A stretch of 64,000 bases of DNA from Escallonia rubra (taxonomy: Eukaryota > Streptophyta > Magnoliopsida > Escalloniales > Escalloniaceae): contig JAVXUO010002643.1 of NCBI GenBank assembly GCA_033065855.1, positions 186,001 to 250,000 of the forward strand, written 5' to 3'. Below the pieces are notes generated by a model, which was not told the DNA's origin, ran no database searches, and saw nothing but the letters and a program-made list of their open reading frames with translations. Both the position numbers and the translations under genes were made by a program. Positions 46,441 to 58,215 of this stretch are shown here, piece by piece (positions within the stretch are counted from its first letter, which is position 1; the number at the start of each line of letters is the position of its first letter).

Positions 46441-47340
46441 ATCTATGATAACCTAGCCGAAACAATCCTTGTTTTAACCTAAATGGAATAGTTCAAAGAT
46501 GAGAATGTAGCGTACAATATTGTATTATAACTCACTATTAACTCACGCACAGTCCCAGAACGACCCCCTCACTAGATGCGTAAAATTACCAAATTGTCCT
46601 TGGGGTTTTCGGCACCAGAAAAATCCCAAAATATCTGAAAATACTATTTTAAGTATCCTGAAGTCATTTTTGGGCTAAAAAGTATTTAAAAAAAAAATTG
46701 CCCGTAAATCTCGAACTAGTGTCCAGACTGAGCGCTAAAAGGTCAGTTTCGAAAAAACTACCTATTGGCCTCAGAATGGCACGAAATTTTAGAATATGAA
46801 TCATATCAGTAAAATAAGATTTTCAGATTAAAATAACTTAGTTTACTAGGTTAAATAATTTGTTAACTTTGATTAATTGATGCCATAATTTAGCACCCCT
46901 TACGGACACCGAAAATTCTCAAAACATTCCGGAGCCTACATCTCGTAAAACTATTGGGGGTTATAGTTTTGCACTTTGTCCAATTCTGATCCTAGATATT
47001 TATAAAAAATCATTGAAAACTGCCTAATTTAATTTTAACCTTTAGTGACCATTACCTTTACTATTCAGATTAAGCACACCTAGTATTTCACCTAAATGCA
47101 CACACATCTCCTTCTACCTTCAGCCGAGATGTTCATCCCACACCCACTTCACAACCACACATTACCTCACTTCCAACCCACTTTAAATCATAGAAACCTC
47201 ATTACACCATTCTAACTCACTACAACATACACTTAAACACTTAATTTAACACATTTACACACCTATAATACACACACCATCAAGAACACACACACACACA
47301 CACAGTCACGAACACACACTACACCTACAAAACACGCACT
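46441..47340. other. Segment specific to CACTA-2 leader, LTR-like
   Basis: Has no counterpart in copy 1 (which has unrelated sequence at 10740-11266). On the minus strand it carries phrases common in plant Gypsy LTRs (a conserved GGGACTGTGCGTGAGTTAAT-like stretch and a CCCCAATAGTTTTACGAG block). It may be a Gypsy LTR fragment, but no TSD was identified. Confidence 0.4.
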
Positions 47341-47524
47341 TAATGACAGGACACGGGAAGCAAACCAGAAGACCTTCACAGGCAGTGATGGCGGCGCGGC
47401 AGTGGTGGCGGCGCGACAGTGGTGGCAGATCGGCAGTAGTGGCGGCGCGACAGTGGTGGCAGCGCGGCAGTGGTGGCGGCGGTCCTTCGGTTTTGAAGAT
47501 GGGCGGCAGTGGCGGTGGCAGGCT

Positions 47525-47902
47525 CTATCGCCCGTGAGAGAGAGAGGGAGAGAGAGAGAGAGAGAAAGAAAGAGAGAGAGAGAGCAACGGGAGAAAGAAA
47601 GAGAGAGAGAGAGAGCAACGGGAGAAAGAGAGAGAGAGAGAGAGAGCAACGGGAAAAAGAAAAGAAAGGGGGATCTGATATTTTTAAGTCCTTTACCGAC
47701 GGAACACACCCGTCGGTTAAAGTCCGTCGGGAAAACCCTACTTTCACCGACGGGTGTTTTTACTGACGGAATTATTCCGTCGTTAAATAGTTTTACCGAC
47801 GGACTTTTACCAACGGTTATTTCCGTCTCTGAAACGACTTTTAGCGACGGAATTTAGTCCGTCGCTAAAAGTCCGTCGCTAATTCCCTCTTTTCTTGTAG
47901 TG
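47525..47902. repeat. CACTA-2 5' end: (GA)n run plus subterminal repeats and TIR
   Basis: (GA)n tracts interrupted by CAACGGGA at 47535-47660, then inverted GACGGA units (47694-47880) ending at TTTTCTTGTAGTG. Confidence 0.88.
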
Positions 47903-48665
47903 AAATTTTATTTAGTTCCAAAATATGGCTTCTGGGACGGAATTAACGACAAAAAAAATCATTTTGGCACCTAAATATGGTTTTTGTGACGGAATTAGCG
48001 ACGGAATAATTCCTAAATATGTCTTTTTGGCGACGGAATTAGCAACGGAAAATTTATTTAGCTCCTAAATATGATTTTTGCGACGGAATTTTCGTCGCTA
48101 ATGATAATTTTTTAAAAATGCAAAAAAATATATTTATATTTCAATTAATTATTTTTTTTAAAAGTTAATTTTGAAAATATTTTTAGCGATGAAAAATTCC
48201 GTCGCTAAAGGATTACCAATTCCGTCGCTAATGAAAAAGACTTTACTGATGGAACATTAATTCCGTCGATAAAACATTTAGCGACGAGGGTTTAGGTGAC
48301 GGAATTTCCGTCGCTAAATGAATTACAGACGGAATAAGGACATTTAGCGACGGAATTTGTCTGTCACTAATTGTTATTTTTCATGGCCACCGAATTATCA
48401 CCCATTTTTTTATTATGGTCACTGGACTTCAATTTGTTTCATTATGGTCACTGCACTCGCAATATTGTTCAATTAAGCTCTTCCTTTAGCCGGGGTCAAA
48501 CTTTCCCCGGGGTCAAACTGGTCATGTGATGCGCACCATCAAAACAAGGGCAAAAAAGTCCACATTTTTCGCTATCTCTTTTCCAGCCTTTTTCATTTCA
48601 TGATCATCACCAATCTGCCTCTCTTCCACTGTCTTCTTTTCGTTTCCCCCTTCCCCTAATTTCTC

Positions 48666-51600
48666 GTTGGGATTTAAACCCCATTGGTAGAAAAAAAAAC
48701 CCACAACCCCCCTAAAACAGGTACAACTAGCACAGCAAGAAAACATAGAAAATATAAAAACTGCTACACACAAAAATATGGACACGAATATTGAATGTGG
48801 TATGGCCTCTTATCTATGTCCACATGAAGACAGAGAATGTTGCACTATAAAGCGGATAAGTTACGAGGGAACTTTCACTCAGTCACTTAGACCCAATTCC
48901 CGAATATATCCAAACTCACCTCAGTATTTTTCTCTCAATGAATAAAAACTCTTTGTGGTTTTCTCATTCACCAGTATTATTACAAAAGCACTTAACACTC
49001 TTACATTTGAGCTACAATCATAAGCTCAAAATGCCTAACACCCTTTATATCTCTAAGTGGCTAACTCACAACATTTAGCTCTCAATACCTAATGCTTTTC
49101 AATGGTGTTTGATGTGTTGTGTTGTATCGAGTGCTTCTGCATTCTTCTCTTTATATGGAAGAGGGGTTTATGAAAATTCTTTTGGTCAAAAGCAGCAAAA
49201 GGAGCAGTTTATAACCCGTGTTTTTCATGGATAGCCACTTTCGCAATAGTGGCAATCCCTTTAGTCAGATTGAAACACTCTATTGACAATGTTCAATACA
49301 TGGCTTGATATGGAAATTGAAGTCTTCATTTACTCCAAGAAGTTATGTGCGTTCCATGTGCTTGAGACTTTTTTCACCTTTTGTCATTCACGTGTGATGG
49401 CACATGATTTCAACTCTTATGTTTTTGTCCATAATGTGAAGCCAACACCAACAATTCTCCACCTTGGCTTTAATTCTCACAAACATTCTTTAGCTGTCTT
49501 CGCCTTTGCCCCCTCGGGGCTTCTCAGCAGTACTTCATACCAACGAGCTCAGTGTAGAGCTTGAATGTTTCTCTGGGAATAACCTTCGTCATCATATCTG
49601 ATGGATTCTCATCGGTGTGGATCTTCTTTAGCTTAATCATCTCACTTTTAGTGACTTCGTAGAGCCAATGACATCACACCTCAATGTGCTTCGTTTGGGA
49701 GTGGTATGTAGAATTTTTGCTCAAGTTAATAGCGCCTTGACTATCACAAAAAATTGTATACTCATCTTGTCTCAAGCCTAACTCATGCAGAAATCGCTTT
49801 ATCCATAGCATTTCCTTTCCTGTTTTGGCACCTGCAATGTACTTGTTCGTTGTTGATAGGGAAACACAAATTTTGCAGTCCAGACTTCCATGATACAGCT
49901 TCACCTGCAAAAGTAAATAAAAATCCAGACGTGGATTTTCTACCATCAAGGTCACCTGCCATATCCTAGTCTGTATCGCCTAAACTTAATTTTAAGCGAG
50001 TTTCCAAAACTCAAGCATAATTTAGAAATGCCTTTCAAGTATCTGAAAATCCACTTCACTGCTTCCCAATGCTCTTTTCCTGAATTAACAAGGAACCTTC
50101 TAACCACACCAACGACATGTGAAATATCCGGTCTAGTGCAAACCATTGCATACATCAAACTCCTAACTGCTGAGGAGTATGTAGTATTTATTAAGTCTTC
50201 CTTTAAATAAGATTTCTTACTCAGTTTAAAATGATTGGCTAGAGGTGTCCTAACCGGCTTAGCATTCTTCATATTGAACCTCTCAAGTACCCTTTCAATG
50301 TATTTTTGTTGTGATAACCATAACCTCTTGGTCTTTCTGTCAAGTATAATCTGCATTCCCAAAATCTGACGTGCTTGACCCAAGTCCTTCATCTCAAAGG
50401 ATTTTGATAACTCTTTCTCGAGTTCTTCAATCATTTTTCTATCTTGTCCAACAATTAACATGTCATCAACATATAATTATAAGATAACAAAGTTGCCTCA
50501 AGGCAATGTTCTAACATATACACATGGATCGACAATGGTCCTCTTATAGCCATGACTCATCATAAAAGAGTCAAATTTCTTGTACCACTGTCTTGGAGCC
50601 TGTTTCAACCCGTTTACCTTTCTTTAACTTACAAACCATTTGTTTCTTCCCTTTGACTTCAAACCCTTCATGTTGTTCCATGTAAAGTTATTCTTCCAAA
50701 TCACCATGGAGAAATACAGTCTTCACATCTAACTGCTCGAGCTCAAGGTCTAAGCTAGTAGCTAGACCTAAAACAACATGAATAAAGCTCATCTTCACAA
50801 CAAGAGAGAAAATCTCATCAAAGTCAATACCTTTCTTCTGGCCAAAACCTTTGGCCGCCAATCTGACTTTGCACTTCAGTACTAGCTTGTCACCATCTTT
50901 CTTTAACTTGAATGCTCATTTGTTCTTTAAGGCTTTTCTACCTTTTGGAAGCTCTACCAACTCATAAGTACTATTCTTCTGCAAGGAACTCATATCTTCT
51001 TGCATGACCTTCAACCATCTGTCTTTGTCTTTATGAGATTGTGCTTCATAAAAAGTTTTTGGTTCACCGTCTACTGTAACCAAAACATACTCTGAACTTG
51101 GGTACCTTGTGGATGGTCTATGCTCCCTTGTGGACCTCTTGACTTGAGGTTCTACAACCATTGGTGGAGGGTTTTGCTCACCCTGCTCGACACCATCATT
51201 ATCGGGCATATCACCATCATCAGCTAATGTTTGCTCACTTTCTACATCAGCTTTTTCTTCTGGAATACCTCCACCATCTATGAAAATATCTGATTGAGAA
51301 TAGATTGGTGTAAACCTAGTAGCACATCTGCTACAACTTCTGGATTGACAGATCTTGAGTCTGTCACAATCTCGTGCTCATTGAACACCACATCCATGCT
51401 TCTGATGATATTCTTTTTCTCAGGATCCCATAGCTTGTATCTAAACTCATCATCACCATAGCCAATAAATATGCAGGGAATAGCCTTATCATCCAGCTTC
51501 AATCTTTGCTCCTCAGGCACGTGAGCAAATCCTTTGCAACCAAATACCTTTAAATAAGAGTAGGACACATTGTGCCTGGTCCACACTCTCTCAAGAATGT

Positions 51601-54274
51601 CAAAGTCAAGGGGAGCTAATGAAGATCTGTTGATAAGGTAGCATGCCATCCGAACAGATTCACCATAGAATGATTTAGGAAAATTAGCCATCTTTAGCAT
51701 GCATCTTACTTTCTCAACAATTGTGCAGTTCATTTTTTCCGCTATATCATTTTGTTGAGGGGTGCTAGGTATCGTCTTTTCATGCCAAATGCCATACTTC
51801 AAAGGTACTTTTTGAACTCGATCGAAGTGTACTCAGCTTCATTATCAGTAGAAGGCACTTTAGGAACTTCCATGTTTCCCTTTCCACCATAGCATGAAAA
51901 TTCTGAAAAATCTAAAACACATGGCTTTTCGTCTTCAAGAAATGCACCCACAGCTTTCTTGAAGCATAATCAATAAAGGTGACAAAGTATTTGTTACCAC
52001 CTATGGACTCTACCACAGTAGGACCACATACATTAGAATAAACCATCTCGAGCAAATTTTTCTTTCTTTGTAAGGACTTCTGAAAAGAGACTCTGTGTTG
52101 TTTGCCATATAAGCAATAATCGCAAGGGTTTAGTTGTGTACCTTTGACAAAAGGAATAAGTGATTTCTTTGCCAAAATCTGCAATCCCTTTTCGCTCATG
52201 TGGGCCATTCGTCTGTGCAATAAATTTGGCAAAGAGTCATCTTCCTCTGTAAGTCAACTATTGTTACACACCTTTGTATCAGTCTTGTACAAAGTGCAAC
52301 AAGCATTCCCTCTTGCAAACACCAAAGACCCTTTGGTGAGTTTCCACTTAACACTACCAAAATAACTGTGGTAGTCTGCGAGGTCCACAGCGTGAGTCGA
52401 GATCAGATTAAGGCACAAATCAGGAATATGTCGAACATCCTTTAGTGTAAGCGTGCATCTCACGTTGGTTTTTAAGTACACGTCACCGATTCCAACGATA
52501 GTTGAATGACTGTTGTTTCCCATCTTCACGTAACGAAAGTCTCCTACTTTATATGACATGAAATATTCCTTTGCAGGAGTAGCGTGGTAAGATGCTGCAG
52601 AGTCTATCACCCACTCGATTTCGTGACTTGCAACATGATTGCACTCTCCTTCTTGGAAAGTAAAAGTTACAAGGTCTCCTTTAGAAACATTGGTTGTATC
52701 GCCGTTATCAACGGCCTTCATCTAATTCTGATCTCCTTTTGTTTCACGCATCCACACATAACAATTTCTTTTTATGTGTCCTTCTTTGCCATAATGGTGG
52801 CACTTCCGTATTTTTATAAATTGAGACTTGCCTCTGGATCTACTTTCAAACCTGCCACTGAATTGCCATCGTTTCGATTGTCGATCCTCCCTCTGTTTTC
52901 ATTAACAAGTGCCTACGACTTCATCTTCTTCATTTTCTCTTGAAGTAAGAGAAATGAAGTAACATCACGTAAAAAGAGAGTATCCTTCCCATGTAATAAG
53001 GTAGTAACTAAATTATCATAGGATGTGGGTAACGACGCTAAGAGAGCCAATGCTTTATCCTCCTCTTCACTCTTCACCTCAATATTCCCCAATTGAGTGA
53101 TTATACCATTGAAGATATTTAAATGCGTCATAAAATTCATACTTTCCTCTATTTGCAATGCGTACAACTTTCTTTTCAAATAAAGCTTATTTGTCATGTT
53201 TTTCGGCATATACAAGCTTTTTAGCTTCCTCTAAATTTCTAGGGCCTTGTGAACATCGTTTACATTATTCAAAACTTCATCTGACAAATTAATTCAGATC
53301 GAACTACCCGCCTTCTTGTCCATGTCTTCACAATCTTCACTTTTGGTATTTTTAGGCTTCTTTTCTTGTAGTACCCTGTGTACACCTTCTCGAATAAGAA
53401 GATCTTTCATTCTCCTTGACTGTTGAATTTCTGAACCCCGTATTTTGGACCGGTCATCTTTATCAATATTTTCAAAAATGATAAAGTTGACACACCAAAG
53501 CTCTTGGTACCAGTTGTCGGGATTTAAACTCCTAAAACAGATACAACTAGCACATCAAGAAAACAGAGAAAATATAAAAACTTTTGCATACAAAAATATA
53601 GACACAAATATTTAACGTGGTTAGGCCTCTTGCTTACGTTCACAAGAAGACAACCAGAATGTTGCATTATAAAGCGGAGAAGTTACAAGGGAACTTTCAT
53701 TCAGTCATCAGACCAATTCCCGAATATACCCAAACTCACCTCACTATTTTTCTCTCAGTGAATAAAAACTCTCTGTGGATTTTCTCACTCACTAGTGTTA
53801 TTACCAAAGTATTTAACACTCTTGCATTTGAGCTACAATCATAAGTTCGAAATGCCTAGCACCCTTTTTAGCTCTCAGTGGCTAACTCACGTCATTTAGC
53901 CCTCAATGGACAATGCTTCTCAATGGTGTTTCATGTGTTGTGTTTTATCGAATGCTTCTGCATTCTTCTCTTTATATGGAAGAGGGGTAGGTGAGAATTC
54001 TTTTGGTCAAAAGCAGCAAAAGGAGCAATTCATAACCCGTGTTGTTCATGGATAGCCACTTTTGCAATAGTGGTAATCTCTTTAGTCAGACTGAAACACT
54101 GTATTGACAATGTTCAATGCTTGGCTTGATGTGGAAATGGAAGTCTTCATTTACTCCAAGAAGTTATGTGGGTTCCATGTGCTTGAGACTGTCTTCTCCT
54201 TTTGTCATTTATGTGTGATGGCATATGATTTCAACTCTTATGTTTTTGTCCATAATGTAAAGCCAACACCAACA
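48666..54274 (-). mobile_element. Copia-2: decayed full-length Copia retrotransposon
   Basis: LTRs at about 48666-49453 and 53515-54274, beginning GTTGGGATTTAAAC or TGTCGGGATTTAAAC and ending CACCAACA. The 3' LTR has an extra A/C-rich piece of about 29 bp near its start. A polypurine tract (AAGGTGGAGAAT on the minus strand) adjoins the left LTR. TGGTACCAAGAGC on the minus strand next to the right LTR is a near match to the initiator tRNA-Met site. Flanks share only TCTC, so the TSD is not clean. It inserted into the MULE-like element. Confidence 0.88.
49560..53330 (-). pseudogene. Copia-2 gag-pol, multiply broken
   Basis: Order on the minus strand: gag (LHGKDTLFLRDVTSFLLLQE, about 52930), a CX2CX4H-like knuckle near 52790, protease WVIDSAASYH (DSA in the active site, about 52600), pre-integrase LLHRRMAHMSEKGL (about 52210), integrase (GNKYFVTFIDYASRKLWV; TPQQNDIAEKMN), RT (DDMLIVGQD, LSQQKYIERVL) and RNase H (ISLSTTNKYIAGAKTGKEMLW). 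Stops and frameshifts occur in nearly every domain, including a TAA just before LYVDD at about 50476. It is non-functional. Confidence 0.88.
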
Positions 54275-54299
54275 TCTCTCTCACACAGATCTACCACCA

Positions 54300-54743
54300 T
54301 CAATTGAAGAATGGAAGAGGAGGTTGGTGGTGGTAATTGAATGGCTGGTGGTAATGGGGTTTGCGTGGCAGAGGCAGCGAGCAAGAGGAGGTTGGTGGGG
54401 ATGTGGCGAATGAATGCGTGTTGTTCGTCGGTGATGTTGCGGTGGCTGCTGTCGTAGAAGGATTCAACAACACCGGCATTCGGGTGATGGTGAATGAATG
54501 CCAAGTGGTGATGGGGTTTGTATGGTAGCGGCTGCGAGGAGGATGAGATTGGCCAATAGGTGGCGAATGAAAGCGTGTTTTTCGTTGGTGATGTTGCAGT
54601 GGCTGCTATTGTCGGAGCAGTGGACACCGATGTCATTTGGGTGGTGGTGATTGAATGGCAAGTGGTGATGGGATTTGGGTGACAACGGCGGCAATAGGAG
54701 GAGACAGGCAGCGACGTGGCGAATGAAGTGTGTTATTCGAAGG
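54300..54743. repeat. Minisatellite of about 150-190 bp units, part 1
   Basis: At least two and a half diverged copies of a unit with GTTGGTGATGTTGC, GTGGCTGCT, GAATGGCAAGTGGTGATGGG and GGCGAATGAA. It belongs to the interior of the MULE-like element and is interrupted by the hAT at 54744. Confidence 0.8.
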
Positions 54744-55773
54744 CAGTGGCGGAGCCAGAAACTAGGTACGGGGTGGGCACCTAATTGACATAGGAAAAAA
54801 AATTAAGTCTAACTGTTGTGATAATGTATTAAACCCAACAAACAAACAATTCAAACGAGTATAGGTACAATGGAGATGAGTGAGTCACCCACAATTTTAT
54901 AAGTAGCCAATTCATATACTCACTTCCTACATTTACTAAATTCAAGGGTAACCCAAAAATTTGTGTGCCAATCTAATTCCAGAATACACATAACTGCATT
55001 TTAGTGATCAAAATAGATTTTTTAATTTTTGTGTCCCCCTTTTGTCAAACACATGATCCGTTTGCAAGTATAAAAGCACAAAGAGATTAAGGAACAATCT
55101 TATACTCTGTAATAAGTTATTCAAATTTACTATACACAAGAGTCAACACCTAATAAGACAATTATATTTAGAGAATAAAGATTGAGATTACTAAAAAGAC
55201 AAAGATTGGAGTTGTCTCAGCAAAATATAGTATAAAAGCCGTTTATTTAGGACATTTATTTGAGTGTCGTTCGTTTAATGCATATTTTACTGTGATACCC
55301 TAATTAAGTTTAATTTGTTAAAGTGTCGTATTTTTTAGGCGTTTTAGCAAACGTTACATTTTAGGAGCACTTTTTCCAATAAAATATCCATCTTTTGTGT
55401 TTCGCATCATATAAAGTGCCATTATTAAAACACATGGAACTCTTTTTAAAAATTATGAATGTTAATTTAATCAATGAAATTTATTTCCAAAAGGCTAAAA
55501 CCCACCTTCTAACCCTAAACTACAACCTTAAAAACCATCGGCCGCAAAAGTTTCTCTCTCTCTCTTTCTCCCCGCCCCTCATCTGGACATCACCATCTAC
55601 AACCAGCCCCTTCATCTGGACAGATCACCATCTACAACCAGCCCCTTCATCTTCTAGACACATCACCATCTACAACCATTTGTGAAGCCGTGAAGGGATG
55701 GTGCCCCTCATTCTCTAAGAGAGATAGAAGGAGGCAGCAGGTGGGCACGTGCCCCCCGCTGCCTCCGCTACTG
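54744..55773. mobile_element. Non-autonomous hAT element
   Basis: 1,030 bp with TIRs CAGTGGCGGAG and (reverse complement of the right end) CAGTAGCGGAG, and a perfect 8-bp TSD TTCGAAGG at 54736-54743 and 55774-55781. No transposase. Near the right end are about three short tandem copies of a CATCACCATCTACAACC unit. It splits the minisatellite of the MULE-like element. Confidence 0.93.
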
Positions 55774-56200
55774 TTCGAAGGTGATGTTGCAGTGGCCATT
55801 GGCCGTTTTCTAATCAGTGGCCAAACATTTGAAATTACAAACGTGGAACTTGTGAAGCTTCTGAAGAACATTTAATAGTGGAAGCCATGAAAGTGTTTAA
55901 ATCGGAAGCGGCCTATAGTGATCAAGCTACTATAAACTCACAAGGGACGAATTATCAGCTTATACGCATGCCACTTGACTAATTAAATGTTTGGAAAAGG
56001 TGTAATGGGGTTTGGGATGGGTTCAAATGGCAAGTGGTGAAGGTTTGGATGGTGGTTGGTGATGGTGTGGATGGTGGTGACTGGGTGGTGAAGGTTTGGG
56101 TTGGCAGGTGGTGGTAGAGAGAAAAAAATAGGTTAAAAAAAAAAGAAAGAAAGGCCATATGAGTAGAATCAAAAATATTTAATAGAGAGACGAATTTGCC
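55774..56200. other. Interior of the MULE-like element, part 2
   Basis: Continues the minisatellite theme (GGTGATGTTGCAGTGG at 55781; TGGTGATGGTGTGGATGGTGG near 56050). No gene. Confidence 0.55.
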
Positions 56201-56382
56201 CCTGTTTTAAGGCTCAAAGTGCTGGTCATGTGCTCACTTAACAGGAAAAAATTAACACAAGCTAACAGAATTGTCAAAATGGACAAAACAATTGAGTATA
56301 GTGACCAAAATGAACAAATTGAAGTTCAATTATCATAATGAAAAATGGGTTACAGTTCTATGGTGATCGGTGCATTTTACTC

Positions 56383-56785
56383 CAAAATCAATTGTAACAA
56401 AAGATTACAGTAAATTAGTCCATATCACAGAGCTACCACTAGATTAATTCGTTATTAGTTGCACTTTAAAATTCTTTTGGTTGTCTAGAGGAATTCAGAA
56501 AGAAAAATTGAAATACAAGAGAAAACAAACAAACAAACTTAAAGAAGTTCATCCCTTGTCCTGCGCTTCCATGTCTGCATAAGAAGTTTGACCTTACGCC
56601 TTTACAATAAGGTCGAGAGTCATGAGGTTTCACTCATTCGTTGCAAAGGTTGCAAGAAAAAAAAAGGTGATATTGGTGTCATTTCAAAAGTTCATCTAAA
56701 GAACTTATTTTTCTTTCATCCCACATTGCTTAGAGAATCATTACCAAATAGATATAATACATGGATTTAAAGTGAGCTTTTGCGA
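56383..56785. other. Intergenic, nothing recognised
   Basis: Flank of the MULE-like element without a supported gene. Confidence 0.4.
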
Positions 56786-57698
56786 GCTCAGCAACAGTGG
56801 TCCCGTGCGTGGGCTGAGGCCATTTTACCAAAACAGACATGTGCGCGGCCGGGCAGGCATTGGTGCAGTGTGGTCTAAATTTTTTATTTTGGACTGAAGT
56901 TTTTCATTAAAAACGTCATTTTCACATGTTTTATTTTAATTGAACTTTCCATTCTTTGTTTGCCTCTGATTGAGATTTTCAGTCAGCTATAAATACCAAT
57001 CACATTATTCTTGTCGTAGTGACATCCTTAATTGTGATCTTAGAATTGACCTTCTAGTTTTAGTCATCCAGCATTAAATTTTTACATACACAAGTCTTAT
57101 CTTCTTTCGCTCAATCTTTCAGTCTATATACTTCTGGCTCGGATTGCCATGTTAACAAGTCCACGGCTCTTCTAAGATGCATTCATTCAGCTTAGCCATT
57201 GAATTCTGGGAGGCATTTCCGTGTAGCCCATCTGCATCGAAGGACCTAGTTGGGCGAAAGCACCTTTTGGGACAGTATCACTGTTAAACCATGGCTCTTC
57301 TAAATCAATAAGTCCTTGTTGGTCAGAGGACTTATTGTTTTATGTTAATCAGTTGATTTATAATATGGGCTTTATTTTGCTGAAGTTCCCATACATGAAA
57401 AATCTGTTACTTCTGAAAAATCTGGTTCATCTTCACATTTTTCTGCACCAAAAGTTTTTGAAAATGATATCATCTATCTCGTCGTTACATTCGGCGTTAT
57501 CTGTCCAATGATCTATTTGAAATTTATCAGTATTACAAAAGTGCTTAGGAAATCTAAAAACCGAACATGATATCATTTATTATCATCGTTATGGAAGTCA
57601 ACTTAGTTAACAATAAGTTCGAAAGAGTGGTGGTGGACACTGGACCATTAGGCATATTTTCTCAAAAAGGAAGTTTTTCCTCAACTATGAGAAAGTGG
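56786..57698 (+). pseudogene. Old Copia remnant, second copy
   Basis: Paralogous to 3030-4880: shared blocks include a GGTCTAAATTTT-like start, AACTTTCCATTCTTT, TAGAATTGACCTTCTAG, CACCTTTTGGGACA and the gag-region TCGTTACATTCGGCGTTATCTGTCCAAT. It is shorter than the first copy because of internal deletions. The protease-like end (about 57610-57698) is interrupted by Copia-3. Confidence 0.65.
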
Positions 57699-58215
57699 TG
57701 TTGGAATTGGGTTTTAAACCTATTGTGAGAAGCAACTTTGACTCAATTCTTTAATAGGGTTCCAAACCAAGTTTTGGTTAGGAACATATTAATTCATGTT
57801 CGTCTATTGGAATAGGTGATCATGGAATATTCACTTGTTTAAAACAAATGGAAGGTGAATGAGATAATTGACGTTAAAGTTAGTGGTTCAACTTGAAGGG
57901 AAAAGAGTATCCCACATTGAAGAGATAAAGCCAAATTGTCTCCTTATAAGGCTTAGCCTTGAGCTAAGGGTTGGGCCCCTTGAGGGAACCCATGTTTTGT
58001 AAGGAGGGAGGACCTAGGTTGACCCAAGGTCCACCACACGCGCGCACCGCCCGCCCCGGTCCGTGGCTTGGGCTTGGGCCCATCAGGCTTTATTCTTTGG
58101 GGACAAATATATTATTTATTTATTTTCTTTTCTGAAACGTTGTAACCTTTCTTTTCCAACCAACCAGCTGTGAAGAGTTGCACCCCCCAATGAATACTCT
58201 GTGTATATGTATAAA
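57699..58215 (+). repeat. Copia-3 5' LTR, part supported by comparison
   Basis: Aligned to 63484-64000. The true LTR end lies further right and is not resolved; no standard TGGTATCAGAGC primer-binding site was found downstream. The segment contains a TATAAAT-poor T-rich stretch and a polyadenylation-region-like AATAAA context was not identified. Confidence 0.85.

Larger units (their letters stand above)
41172..47902 (-). mobile_element. CACTA copy 2: internally deleted sibling of copy 1
   Basis: 6,731 bp with ends CACTGCAAGAAAA (left) and TTTTCTTGTAGTG (right) and a 3-bp TSD AAA (41169-41171 and 47903-47905). It is reverse-oriented relative to copy 1. It keeps the TNPA-like gene, both subterminal arrays and the repeat-rich leader, but about 3.3 kb of TNP2 is missing. 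It inserted into a related CACTA-like element. Near-identity to copy 1 in the TNPA exons argues for recent common origin. Confidence 0.95.
38402..48382. mobile_element. Degenerate CACTA-like element, host of CACTA copy 2
   Basis: Begins AATTACAAGAAAAATGTCC followed by GCGACGGAATT repeats (38425-38640) and ends with the same kind of repeats (47930-48360) and a decayed terminus at 48382. It interrupts the MULE-like TIR, so it was an insertion. Terminal CACTA bases and the 3-bp TSD are no longer readable. Outside CACTA copy 2 it is about 3.2 kb with gene-like segments and no transposase. Confidence 0.65.
38383..56382. mobile_element. MULE-like inverted-repeat element swollen by nested insertions
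   Basis: The end at 56382 reads, on the minus strand, GAGTAAAATGCACC and then a motif family built on ATTATGGTCACTGAACTTCAA. The left end has GAGTAAAATGCACCAA at 38383 and resumes at 48383 with GGCCACCGAATTATCACCC. TIRs are at least about 110 bp with roughly 80 percent identity. Without the CACTA-like element, Copia-2 and the hAT the element is about 1.4 kb and non-autonomous. Nine-bp flanks TAAACCCAA and CAAAATCAA agree at only 6 of 9 positions, so the TSD and superfamily are uncertain. Confidence 0.55.

Noticed and set aside
47263-47857. Ser/Leu or Arg/Glu-rich ORFs
   Set aside because: Translations of (GA)n/(CT)n runs in the CACTA-2 leader.
48522-48785. 87-codon Cys-rich ORF
   Set aside because: It spans the border between the MULE-like interior and the Copia-2 LTR, so it is a chance frame.
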